A DNA stretch of 8,301 bases, taken from Actinomycetota bacterium. Its GTDB lineage: Bacteria > Actinomycetota > Acidimicrobiia > Acidimicrobiales > Microtrichaceae. The stretch covers positions 1-8,301 of the forward strand of contig WLLG01000075.1 in assembly GCA_009700815.1 (NCBI GenBank). Reading direction: 5' to 3'. This document shows positions 1-6,140 of the stretch, piece after piece. Below the pieces are notes generated by a model. It did not search any database, was not told where the DNA came from, and worked only from the letters and a program-made list of their open reading frames with translations. The position numbers and the translations under genes were made by a program. Each line of letters starts with the position of its first letter. The stretch's first letter is position 1.

Positions 1-1236
1 AAGATGTAATTCTGCAATGACATCATCAAGATCGGTATCTGGCGGAAGGGCACCGAGATCTCTGAAGGCTGCGAGTTGACCCTTAATATCTCCCGTGGCC
101 CCCGTCAGCATCAGGCGCAGAAATGCTGTGCGCTCTAGGTCCGTCATGCGAGCAGTAATGCCAAAATCCAGCAACGCAATTCTGCCGTCGGTCATCACGA
201 ACAGGTTTCCGCCGTGCAGATCCCCGTGGAAGATTCCATTCACCATGCAGCTCTCGGTAAAGCCGGTCATGCCGATCCGAATCACTTCATGCGTATCGAT
301 TCCGGCGGCCTGCATCGACTCCAGATCGTCAAAACCAAACCCCGAAAGGCGCTCCATGACTAGAACCCGGCGTGTCACTAGTTCGGGATGAGGGCGCGCA
401 ATGACCATGCCACGTTGGCTGAGCTCAGCGAAAGAAGAAGCAACGTCGAGCATGTTTTCTGCTTCGAGGCGAAAATCAAGTTCCTCGGTAATGGTTTCCG
501 CAAACAGTTCGACCAGCGCCGGCGGGTTCGCCAATGCAGCGATCGGGATTCGTCCCACTAAGAATGGCGCAAGCCAGGACATGACTTTCAGGTCGGATTG
601 CACCTGCTTGCGAATGGTGGGTCGTTGCACTTTCACTACAACCTCCTCACCAGTAATGAGTTGGGCTGAGTGAACCTGCGCAATTGAAGCAGCAGCGATT
701 GGAGTGCGCTCAAACCGAGAGAACACAGTCTCGAGCGGACGACCGAAATCAGCCTCGACTACCTGACGAACCGCATCAAAGGGCTCCGAAGGAACCTGAT
801 CTCGGCAGGCTTTGAACTCTTCAACAAGTTCCGTGGGGAACAACCCTTCTCCGCTCGAGATGACTTGACCCAATTTGATGTAGGTGGGACCAAGCTTTTC
901 TGCAGCAGATCGCAATCGCTTAGACAAGCCCAGACGCGAGTCTGAACCTCCGCGGCGACGGTCGATCACGGCCCAGCCAATGACGGCAGCGCCAAGATGT
1001 GCTGAAACTACTGCCAGGCGGCCCGGAGGCGGAAGGCGACGCTTTGCGGTGAGTTGCGGCACGAGACGACGGGTATTAGCCCTGAGCAGCGCAATCCCAG
1101 CGGTCCAAGTGAGTTCAGTACGGTCAATGACCCATGGGCCATTATCCGAGAACGAGTACTCAACTACATCTGGAGAAATGGAGCCTTCAGACAGGGTTGT
1201 TTGTTCGGGTTGATCAGAAAGTGGAACGCTTGCCAT
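1..1236 (-). CDS. ABC1/UbiB (ADCK-like) atypical kinase family protein, C-terminus cut by window edge
   Basis: The gene reads for 412 codons from the ATG at 1236 to the left edge without a stop, so its C-terminus is missing. Family hallmarks are in order. A KLGQ (KxGQ) motif lies at residues 121-124. The Ala-rich nucleotide loop AAASIAQVH at 181-189 replaces the Gly-rich loop of ordinary kinases. The ATP-binding Lys is K202 in VVVKVQRP. EELDFRLEAEN lies at 251-261, catalytic HGDLHGGN at 337-344 and DFG at 357-359. Members are atypical kinases/ATPases tied to membrane lipid and isoprenoid-quinone metabolism; UbiB supports ubiquinone synthesis. Actinobacteria mainly use menaquinone, so the substrate here is unknown. 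A hydrophobic stretch at 75-90 may contact the membrane. Any C-terminal membrane helices would lie outside the window. The start lies 4 nt after the cysQ stop with no strong ribosome-binding site, suggesting translational coupling. The family assignment is firm; the role is not. Confidence 0.93.
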   Translation of the reverse strand, partial: MASVPLSDQPEQTTLSEGSISPDVVEYSFSDNGPWVIDRTELTWTAGIALLRANTRRLVPQLTAKRRLPPPGRLAVVSAHLGAAVIGWAVIDRRRGGSDSRLGLSKRLRSAAEKLGPTYIKLGQVISSGEGLFPTELVEEFKACRDQVPSEPFDAVRQVVEADFGRPLETVFSRFERTPIAAASIAQVHSAQLITGEEVVVKVQRPTIRKQVQSDLKVMSWLAPFLVGRIPIAALANPPALVELFAETITEELDFRLEAENMLDVASSFAELSQRGMVIARPHPELVTRRVLVMERLSGFGFDDLESMQAAGIDTHEVIRIGMTGFTESCMVNGIFHGDLHGGNLFVMTDGRIALLDFGITARMTDLERTAFLRLMLTGATGDIKGQLAAFRDLGALPPDTDLDDVIAELHL

Positions 1237-1240
1237 TCTG

Positions 1241-1993
1241 CTAGTTCACCACGGCGAGCACTTGTTCTGTATTCGCGGGTCGACAAATGAGCAGATCAGG
1301 AAGATATGGGTCTGCGCAGTTGTAGAAAAGGGGTGACCCATCCAGGCGGGTGCAGGACAACCCGGCTGCAGTAGCTACAGCCACGGGGGCACAGGAATCC
1401 CACTCGAATTGACCGCCGGAATGGGGGTAGATGTCAGCCTCGCCACGCAAGATCGCCATGGCTTTAGCTCCGGCAGAACCCATCTCGACAAGATCCGCAT
1501 TCAGGGCTTTGGCAATTTCCAGCGCCTCTGCCGGCGGCCGAGACCGACTCACAATGACTCGAAGCGGACTTCCAGGTGCAGGAAGTTCCGGAGGGTTATC
1601 TGTGGAGAACACAATTCCTAAGCCTGGCAATGAAACGGCTCCGGCGGTAGGTACTCCGCCTTCGACAAGTGCCACATGAACGGCCCAGTCGGAGCGACCC
1701 TCGCCAAATTCGCGGGTCCCGTCGAGCGGGTCGATCACCCAGACGCGTTCGGCGGTCAGGCGAGCTGGGTCGAGTCGGTCCGCTTCGGATGACTCCTCGG
1801 AGAGCACCGAGTCCGCTGGCCTTCTGCTGCTCAACTGCTGCATGAGAAACTCATGCGCTCGCTGATCGCCCTGATCTTTGATCTCGGATTGGGTCGCCTG
1901 TTGCTGTTGAAGATCGCTACGTACCTGCAGCAGAAGTTCCCCAGCCGCTTGAGCAAGTTGGGCTGCGAGAAAGTGATCGTCAAGGTTGGCCAT
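1241..1993 (-). CDS. cysQ: 3'(2'),5'-bisphosphate nucleotidase, CysQ-type inositol monophosphatase family
   Basis: This 250-residue protein belongs to the Mg-dependent, Li-sensitive inositol-monophosphatase superfamily. It has the Glu-bearing SEES at 65-68, the metal site DPLDGT at 88-93 inside WVIDPLDGTREF, GSAGAKAMAILRGEADIY at 172-189, and the C-terminal WDSCAPVAV at 198-206. CysQ enzymes hydrolyse 3'-phosphoadenosine 5'-phosphate (PAP) to AMP and phosphate, preventing build-up of this by-product when PAPS is reduced or used for sulfation. The divergent cysDNC operon, which makes PAPS, favours this substrate over inositol phosphates. A generic inositol or fructose-1,6-bisphosphate phosphatase cannot be excluded from sequence alone. 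The ATG at 1993 fits well: a TAnnnT box lies exactly six bases upstream and no Shine-Dalgarno is seen, so the mRNA may be leaderless. The kinase gene downstream starts 4 nt after its stop. Confidence 0.9.
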   Translation of the reverse strand: MANLDDHFLAAQLAQAAGELLLQVRSDLQQQQATQSEIKDQGDQRAHEFLMQQLSSRRPADSVLSEESSEADRLDPARLTAERVWVIDPLDGTREFGEGRSDWAVHVALVEGGVPTAGAVSLPGLGIVFSTDNPPELPAPGSPLRVIVSRSRPPAEALEIAKALNADLVEMGSAGAKAMAILRGEADIYPHSGGQFEWDSCAPVAVATAAGLSCTRLDGSPLFYNCADPYLPDLLICRPANTEQVLAVVN

Positions 1994-1999
1994 GTCGAG

Positions 2000-2005
2000 A
2001 ATCTA
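2000..2005 (-). promoter_or_regulatory. Candidate -10 box for leaderless cysQ transcript
   Basis: On the minus strand this reads TAGATT, a match to the actinobacterial -10 pattern TAnnnT. It is followed by six bases and then the cysQ ATG, so transcription would start on the A of the start codon. No convincing -35 element is seen at 16-18 bp; a TTCAAA lies 19 bp upstream. Absence of a Shine-Dalgarno before cysQ agrees with a leaderless mRNA. This is inferred from position and motif only. Confidence 0.45.
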
Positions 2006-2046
2006 CGGCAAGCGCCGCTAGATATTTGAATGAAGCAGAGTGGAAT

Positions 2047-2052
2047 TAGCTT
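2047..2052 (+). promoter_or_regulatory. Candidate -10 box upstream of the cysD leader
   Basis: TAGCTT fits TAnnnT and lies exactly six bases before the GTG at 2059, which opens a reading frame continuous with cysD. A TTGAAT at 2026-2031 could be a -35 with a short 15-bp spacer. If it is used, the transcript would start at the 2059 GTG and carry a 123-nt stretch before the conserved CysD start. An alternative -10, TATATT at 2082-2087, would give a start near 2094. Only 5'-end mapping can decide between them. Confidence 0.35.
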
Positions 2053-2058
2053 TCAAGA

Positions 2059-2181
2059 GTGGGTTGTGGTGAAACAATCGCTATATTTCACCTGCAGTGT
2101 TGTGGGGGTGTAGTCGCAGAGCTTGCCAAAGCATGTGGAACGAGCCTCCCATTTCTCCCACTTTTTTGGAACGGTTGCGTA
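2059..2181 (+). promoter_or_regulatory. Putative cysDNC leader: Cys-codon-rich reading frame plus terminator-like hairpin
   Basis: The frame opened by the GTG at 2059 has Cys codons at codons 3, 14, 15, 26 and 40, whereas the 301-residue CysD has a single Cys. The adjacent TGT TGT pair at 2098-2103 abuts the 5' arm of a possible hairpin: 2102-2108 pairs with 2155-2161 (7 bp, one G-U). The loop is about 46 nt and contains a small GCTT/AAGC stem at 2121-2132. Six T's (2162-2167) follow the 3' arm directly. The same 3' arm plus part of the T-run could instead pair with 2055-2063 (9 bp, one G-U), which would exclude the first hairpin. This resembles cysteine-responsive attenuation, known for mycobacterial polycysteine leader ORFs. 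However, no stop codon separates the frame from cysD, which those leaders have. Speculative. Confidence 0.3.
2068..2092. promoter_or_regulatory. 7-bp inverted repeat overlapping a TATATT box (candidate operator)
   Basis: GGTGAAA (2068-2074) and TTTCACC (2086-2092) are perfect inverted repeats separated by 11 bp. The right half overlaps TATATT at 2082-2087, a possible -10 for cysDNC. The spacing of the half-sites, 18 bp from one to the other, is compatible with a dimeric regulator or an RNA hairpin. No regulator family can be named from this motif. Confidence 0.3.
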
Positions 2182-3087
2182 GTGAATTACGAACTCTCAC
2201 ATCTCAAGACTCTCGAATCAGAGTCGATTCATATCATCAGGGAGGTCGCAGCCGAGTTTGAGCGGCCGGTCTTGTTGTTTTCCGGAGGCAAAGACTCCAT
2301 CGTGATGCTGCGATTGGCTGAGAAGGCTTTTTGGCCTGCAAAAATTCCGTTCCCTGTGATGCATGTGGACACAGGCCATAACTTTGAAGAGGTCTACGAA
2401 TACCGAGACCGCCGGGTAGCTGAACTCGGGATCAAGCTGGTCATTGCTTCTGTTCAGGACTCAATCGACAGCGGCAAGCAGGTAGAACAGAAAGGCCCGC
2501 GAGCGAGCCGTAATCAATTGCAAACCATGACGCTGCTTGATGGCCTCGAGGAACACGGCTTTGACGCCGCCTTCGGTGGTGCTCGTCGAGACGAAGAGAA
2601 AGCTCGTTCAAAGGAGCGGGTGTACTCATTCCGAGACGAGTTCGGTCAGTGGGATCCCAAAAATCAGCGGCCAGAGCTGTGGAGTCTCTATAACGGCCGG
2701 CATCTTCGCGGCGAACACATTCGAATCTTTCCGCTCAGCAACTGGACCGAACTGGATATCTGGCAGTACATCGCCGAGGACGGAATCGAGGTTCCAAATA
2801 TCTACTACGCGCATGAGCGCGAGGTGTTCGAGCGTGACGGGATGCTGCTCGCCGTGACCGAGTTCGTAACTGTCATGGATGGTGAGAAGCCCGAGACCCG
2901 CACGGTTCGCTTCCGCACCGTTGGAGATGCCTCCTGCACGGGTGCAGTTGAGTCCGATGCGAGGACGGTTCAACAAGTCATCGATGAGGTCTCCGCTACT
3001 CGGGTGACTGAACGGGGTGCAACTCGCGCCGATGACCGTGCATCGGAAGCCGCCATGGAAGATCGTAAGCGTCAGGGGTATTTCTAA
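2182..3087 (+). CDS. cysD: Sulfate adenylyltransferase subunit 2 (ATP sulfurylase small subunit, CysD)
   Basis: CysD catalyses AMP transfer from ATP to sulfate, giving adenosine 5'-phosphosulfate (APS) and pyrophosphate. It works as a heterodimer with the GTPase CysN in the cytoplasm. The protein has the PP-loop SGGKDS at residues 34-39 and the conserved block FGGARRDEEKARSKERVYSF at 131-150. It also has WDPKNQRPELW at 157-167, FPLSNWTELDIWQYI at 183-197, RFRTVG at 243-248, and the typical C-terminus KRQGYF. I chose the GTG at 2182, giving 301 residues, because family homology begins at NYELSHLKTLESESIHIIREVAAEF and Escherichia coli CysD is about 302 residues. A GGAACGG lies seven bases upstream. 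The frame stays open upstream to a GTG at 2059, which would add 41 unrelated Cys-rich residues. The stop shares one base with the cysN start (TAATG), so the genes form an operon. Confidence 0.95.
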   Translation: MNYELSHLKTLESESIHIIREVAAEFERPVLLFSGGKDSIVMLRLAEKAFWPAKIPFPVMHVDTGHNFEEVYEYRDRRVAELGIKLVIASVQDSIDSGKQVEQKGPRASRNQLQTMTLLDGLEEHGFDAAFGGARRDEEKARSKERVYSFRDEFGQWDPKNQRPELWSLYNGRHLRGEHIRIFPLSNWTELDIWQYIAEDGIEVPNIYYAHEREVFERDGMLLAVTEFVTVMDGEKPETRTVRFRTVGDASCTGAVESDARTVQQVIDEVSATRVTERGATRADDRASEAAMEDRKRQGYF

Positions 3088-4343
3088 TGAGTGAACTACT
3101 ACGGTTCGCCACTGCTGGTTCAGTGGACGACGGCAAGTCCACACTGATCGGCCGCTTGCTCTTTGACTCCAAGTCAATTTTCGAAGACCAGATGACATCT
3201 GTGGCGGACGCCAGCGAGAGGATGGGGCTTGATGCACCAAATCTGGCACTTCTGACTGATGGCCTGCGTGCCGAGCGCGAGCAAGGAATCACCATTGACG
3301 TTGCGTATCGTTACTTCGCAACTCCAAAGCGCAAATTCATCATTGCCGATACACCGGGTCATGTTCAGTACACGCGCAATATGGTCACTGGTGCCTCAAC
3401 CGCAGACCTAGCAATCGTGCTTATTGACGCTCGTAAAGGTGTCCTCGAGCAGTCGCGTCGGCACGCCTTTATTGCGTCGCTCCTGCGGATTCCCCACCTT
3501 GTGATTGCCGTCAACAAGATGGACCTCGTTGACTATTCCGAGGATCGCTTTAACGAGATTGTTGAAGAGTTTGGATCGTTTGCAGCAAAACTAGATATTT
3601 CGGACTTGACCTTCATCCCGTTGTCAGCCTTGAACGGAGACAACGTGGTCGCGCGATCCGAACACATGACATGGTTTGAGGGGTCCTCGCTGTTGCACCA
3701 CCTCGAGACTGTGCACATCGCCTCAGATCGGAATTTGATAGACGCCCGCTTCCCAGTTCAGTGCGTTCTTCGACCGCAGACCGAGGAATTCCACGACTAC
3801 CGCGGCTATGCCGGCAGGGTTGCATCTGGCGTCTTTCGCTCTGGGGACGAGGTCATGGTCCTGCCATCTGGTTTCACTACCAAGATCAAGCGCATCGACA
3901 CCTTCGATGGAGAGGTGGACGGCGCGTTCGCTCCTATGTCGGTGACACTCCTACTCGAGGATGAGATTGATATTTCCCGTGGTGACATGATTTGCCGCCC
4001 GCAAAATCAGCCTACCTCGGCACAAGACATTGATGCCATGGTCTGTTGGCTAGCCGACGAGACTGTCCTCTCAGCGGGATCCAAACTCTCTATCAAGCAC
4101 ACGACCCGCACTGCTCGTGCAATTGTCAAAAATCTGAAGTACCGGTTGGATATCAACTCGCTGCACAGAGATGAGAGTGCAGAGACCTTGCAGCTCAACG
4201 AGATGGGGCGAGTTTCTATTCGAACCACCTTGCCACTGTTCTTTGACGAGTACCGGCGCAGTCGGGAGACCGGATCATTCATCCTTATTGATGAAGCCAC
4301 CAATGCAACGGTGGGTGCAGGGATGATCCTGGGTGAGACGTGA
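3087..4343 (+). CDS. cysN: Sulfate adenylyltransferase subunit 1 (ATP sulfurylase GTPase subunit, CysN)
   Basis: CysN is the EF-Tu-like GTPase subunit of ATP sulfurylase; GTP hydrolysis drives the unfavourable formation of APS by CysD. The 418-residue protein has all GTPase motifs: G1 GSVDDGKS at 11-18, switch Thr in GITID at 67-71, G3 DTPGH at 88-92, G4 NKMD at 143-146 and G5-like SAL at 180-182. Beta-barrel domains follow and run to the end. There is no C-terminal APS-kinase domain, so this is CysN rather than a CysNC fusion, and the kinase is a separate gene. The length is somewhat shorter than E. coli CysN (about 475). A Shine-Dalgarno AGGGG at 3074-3078 lies eight bases before the ATG, inside the end of cysD. 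The last four bases overlap the cysC start (GTGA). Both overlaps suggest translational coupling and fixed subunit ratios. Confidence 0.96.
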   Translation: MSELLRFATAGSVDDGKSTLIGRLLFDSKSIFEDQMTSVADASERMGLDAPNLALLTDGLRAEREQGITIDVAYRYFATPKRKFIIADTPGHVQYTRNMVTGASTADLAIVLIDARKGVLEQSRRHAFIASLLRIPHLVIAVNKMDLVDYSEDRFNEIVEEFGSFAAKLDISDLTFIPLSALNGDNVVARSEHMTWFEGSSLLHHLETVHIASDRNLIDARFPVQCVLRPQTEEFHDYRGYAGRVASGVFRSGDEVMVLPSGFTTKIKRIDTFDGEVDGAFAPMSVTLLLEDEIDISRGDMICRPQNQPTSAQDIDAMVCWLADETVLSAGSKLSIKHTTRTARAIVKNLKYRLDINSLHRDESAETLQLNEMGRVSIRTTLPLFFDEYRRSRETGSFILIDEATNATVGAGMILGET

Positions 4344-4954
4344 GCTCCGCTGAGGAACCTCAGCGAATCGTTGTTTGGCATCCGGGAGCCGTTGAGCGCT
4401 CGGCGCGATCGGAGATTTCTGGCGGCGCAGGACACGTGGTTTGGTTCACAGGGTTGTCTGGATCGGGGAAGTCCTCTGTGGCGGTTGAACTTGAACGCCA
4501 ACTCGTTGCTGCGGGTCGGGCCGCCTACTTGCTCGACGGGGACAATCTTCGGCAGGGACTCAACGACGACTTGGGCTTTAGCGCAGCCGACAGGGATGAG
4601 AACGTGCGTCGAGTGGGTGAGGTCGCAGCCCTCTTTGCCGATGCAGGCTTGGTTGCACTTGTGCCCTTAGTCTCGCCGTATCGTGCCGCCCGTGAAGCAG
4701 TCCGTAGGCGAGTTACTGATGCAGGCTTAGCGTTCCTTGAGGTGTACGTGGCGACATCTTTAGCTGAGTGTGAGCAACGTGACCCAAAAGGGCTCTATGC
4801 CCAAGCACGTGCAGGCACACTCAAGGGCCTCACCGGCGTTGATGATCCCTATGAGGCACCGACCTCACCTGAACTTGTGCTGCAGTCTGCTGACGGCGAC
4901 GCTGCGACTCAAGCAGCGCTGGTGTTCGCAATGATCTCACCGCAATCTCGTTGA
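4340..4954 (+). CDS. cysC: Adenylylsulfate (APS) kinase, CysC
   Basis: CysC phosphorylates APS at the 3' hydroxyl with ATP to give PAPS, the substrate for PAPS reductase and sulfotransferases. The 204-residue protein has the P-loop GLSGSGKSS at 38-46, DGDNLRQGL at 66-74 and DRDENVRRVGEVA at 84-96. VSPYRAAREAVR at 111-122 carries the Ser equivalent to the phosphorylated Ser of E. coli CysC. Further on are FLEVYVATSLAECEQRDPKGLYAQARAG at 132-159 and LTGVDDPYEAP at 164-174. About 30 residues precede the kinase core (PQRIVVWHPGAVERSAR), somewhat as in other stand-alone CysC proteins. It starts with GTG inside the cysN stop region (4-nt GTGA overlap) and is the last gene of the cysDNC operon. It converges on the DNA glycosylase gene, with only 48 bp between the stops. 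Confidence 0.95.
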   Translation: MSSAEEPQRIVVWHPGAVERSARSEISGGAGHVVWFTGLSGSGKSSVAVELERQLVAAGRAAYLLDGDNLRQGLNDDLGFSAADRDENVRRVGEVAALFADAGLVALVPLVSPYRAAREAVRRRVTDAGLAFLEVYVATSLAECEQRDPKGLYAQARAGTLKGLTGVDDPYEAPTSPELVLQSADGDAATQAALVFAMISPQSR

Positions 4955-5002
4955 ATTGACTCGGTCAAGTCGTTAGCTGGTGGGGGCCTGGGCCTGTGCC
5001 GC

Positions 5003-5662
5003 TCATGAAGGTTTCGAATCAGTCTCTCGCCAACACCACCAGGCCAAGATCGAGCGGTAGGGGGCAAAAGGGTCGCCAAGTTGGCCAAGCTCTAGCGGGC
5101 TCGGCATGCCGTCCAGAGCGAACGCCGAAGCAAATCCAGCTCGAACCCCGTAATCGCCAGTGGGCCAAACGTCGATGCGTCGCAACTCAAACATCAGAAA
5201 CATCTGCGCAGTCCAAGGTCCGATACCTTTCACCGATGTGAGTTGCTCGATCACCTTGTGGTCATCGAGTCGCGCAATACGGTCGAATCGAATTTCGCCT
5301 TCAGCTGTGCTGAGGGCAAGGTCGACAATTGCTGAAGCTTTGGCCGTTGAGAGTCCGCAGGCTCGAAGCCCTTGCGGTCCTAACTCCAGCACAGCAGCGG
5401 GGCTGAACTCGGCACCAACAGCTAGAGCGACTCGTGACCAGATTGCAGAGGCTGCTTTTCCTGCAAGCTGTTGGTGGGCAATTGCTCTGGCCAGACTCTG
5501 GAATCGGCTGCTGGCCGCTGGCTTTGCCCCTAGGCGTGGTGGCCCGTGAGCCCTCAAGAGCCTTGCTGGTACCGGGTGGGCTTTGGCAAGGGCCATCGCC
5601 CCCGAATCCCAAGCTGCTTGCGTTGTGGATGCTGCGGCGGGTCTCGTGCTGGATACTGCCAT
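5003..5662 (-). CDS. AlkA-like DNA-3-methyladenine glycosylase (HhH-GPD superfamily)
   Basis: This 219-residue protein matches the helix-hairpin-helix/Gly-Pro-Asp base-excision glycosylases of the AlkA branch. It has ARAIAHQQLAGKAASAIWSRV at 59-79 (family IxxQQ helix) and the hairpin LTSVKGIGPWTAQMFLMF at 141-158. The catalytic Asp is D170 in WPTGDYGVRAGF. There is no 4Fe-4S Cys cluster, unlike EndoIII/MutY. Enzymes of this group remove 3-methyladenine and other alkylated purines from DNA. It is shorter than E. coli AlkA (about 282), lacking most of the N-terminal domain, which is common in bacterial single-domain members. The ATG at 5662 is supported by GGGAGA at 5671-5676, eight bases upstream. 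That site lies within a 16-bp tandem repeat. It is the last gene of a minus-strand run, 77 bp after the small Cys/His-rich gene. Confidence 0.87.
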   Translation of the reverse strand: MAVSSTRPAAASTTQAAWDSGAMALAKAHPVPARLLRAHGPPRLGAKPAASSRFQSLARAIAHQQLAGKAASAIWSRVALAVGAEFSPAAVLELGPQGLRACGLSTAKASAIVDLALSTAEGEIRFDRIARLDDHKVIEQLTSVKGIGPWTAQMFLMFELRRIDVWPTGDYGVRAGFASAFALDGMPSPLELGQLGDPFAPYRSILAWWCWRETDSKPS

Positions 5663-5664
5663 GC

Positions 5665-5696
5665 AGCAAGTCTCCCAGACAGCAAGTCTCCCAGAC
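5665..5696 (-). repeat. Perfect 16-bp tandem duplication carrying the glycosylase ribosome-binding site
   Basis: Positions 5665-5680 and 5681-5696 are identical. Read on the minus strand, each unit is GTCTGGGAGACTTGCT. It contains both a Shine-Dalgarno (GGGAGA) and a short inverted repeat GTCT-GGG-AGAC. The copy nearer the gene gives the functional eight-base spacing to the ATG at 5662; the other copy has no start codon at a useful distance. The short stem would fold the ribosome-binding site into a weak hairpin, so the duplication could affect translation of the glycosylase. Confidence 0.8.
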
Positions 5697-5739
5697 GGAG
5701 ATGGTTATGAGTCAGCCAGAAGAAGTATGAACCTTGTGA

Positions 5740-6048
5740 CTAGGCCTTCTGCATCTCTGGGTTGTTCTTTGCCGCAACCCTTCGAGCCTTCACGACAGGG
5801 GTCGTGTCTGCTGGGCCGTGCGGCTCGCCAGCCTCGGCATAACAAGGAGCGTGAAAGTGCTCTACCCGATCCCAGTTCTTGCCTTCGTACACGTTGCAGA
5901 TGACCTGCTTTGGACGGATCTTGGCTTGGAACTTGATGCGCTCCCCGCACAGGATGCATTCAACAATGCTGCCTGGTTCGATGTCGCGCTGCACGGCGCG
6001 GCTGTGAGTGGAGCGTTGGGTGGGGGTGGCTGCGGTGGTCGTACTCAT
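5740..6048 (-). CDS. Small conserved Cys/His-rich protein, possible zinc-binding, function unknown
   Basis: The protein has 102 residues. After a Ser/Thr-rich N-terminus (1-25) comes a compact core with ECILCGERIKF at 30-40 (CxxC at 31-34), QVICNVY at 48-54 (C51), and WDRVEHFHAPCY at 59-70 (H64, H66, C69). It ends in a basic tail (VKARRVAAKNNPEMQKA). The CxxC plus later His/Cys pattern suggests one bound zinc. The core reads like a short conserved actinobacterial protein family, but I cannot name it. No signal peptide or membrane helix is seen. The coding strand agrees with its neighbours: it lies downstream of the palindrome after ettA and 77 bp before the glycosylase gene, and may share a transcript with the latter. 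No clear Shine-Dalgarno precedes the ATG, so the exact start is less certain than the core. Confidence 0.75.
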   Translation of the reverse strand: MSTTTAATPTQRSTHSRAVQRDIEPGSIVECILCGERIKFQAKIRPKQVICNVYEGKNWDRVEHFHAPCYAEAGEPHGPADTTPVVKARRVAAKNNPEMQKA

Positions 6049-6140
6049 GCCCGTATGTATCGGTAGATGAAGTGGACGACCTGAATTTTTCTCCTATGAA
6101 TTGTTCCACAACGAGTTCCCACCGCACCAGGCTTCTGTCT

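Noticed and set aside
884..1213. Open frame on the plus strand opposite the kinase gene
   Set aside because: The minus strand encodes a continuous UbiB-family protein with all motifs here; the plus-strand translation has no recognisable feature.
2030..2113. Short upstream ORF (ATG at 2030, TAG at 2111, 27 codons)
   Set aside because: It has no Shine-Dalgarno, only one Cys codon and no recognisable peptide, and it would need a transcript starting upstream of the better-placed -10 boxes. Its stop does lie near the hairpin arm, so it is not impossible.
1994..2181. SAM or other known sulfur riboswitch before cysD
   Set aside because: I see no conserved core of a SAM-type riboswitch, and the region is short. 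A covariance-model search would be the decisive test.
4956..4968. TTGAC-TCG-GTCAA hairpin just after the cysC stop as a terminator
   Set aside because: Only five pairs, a three-base loop, low GC and no T-run; too weak to call in the 48-bp convergent gap.
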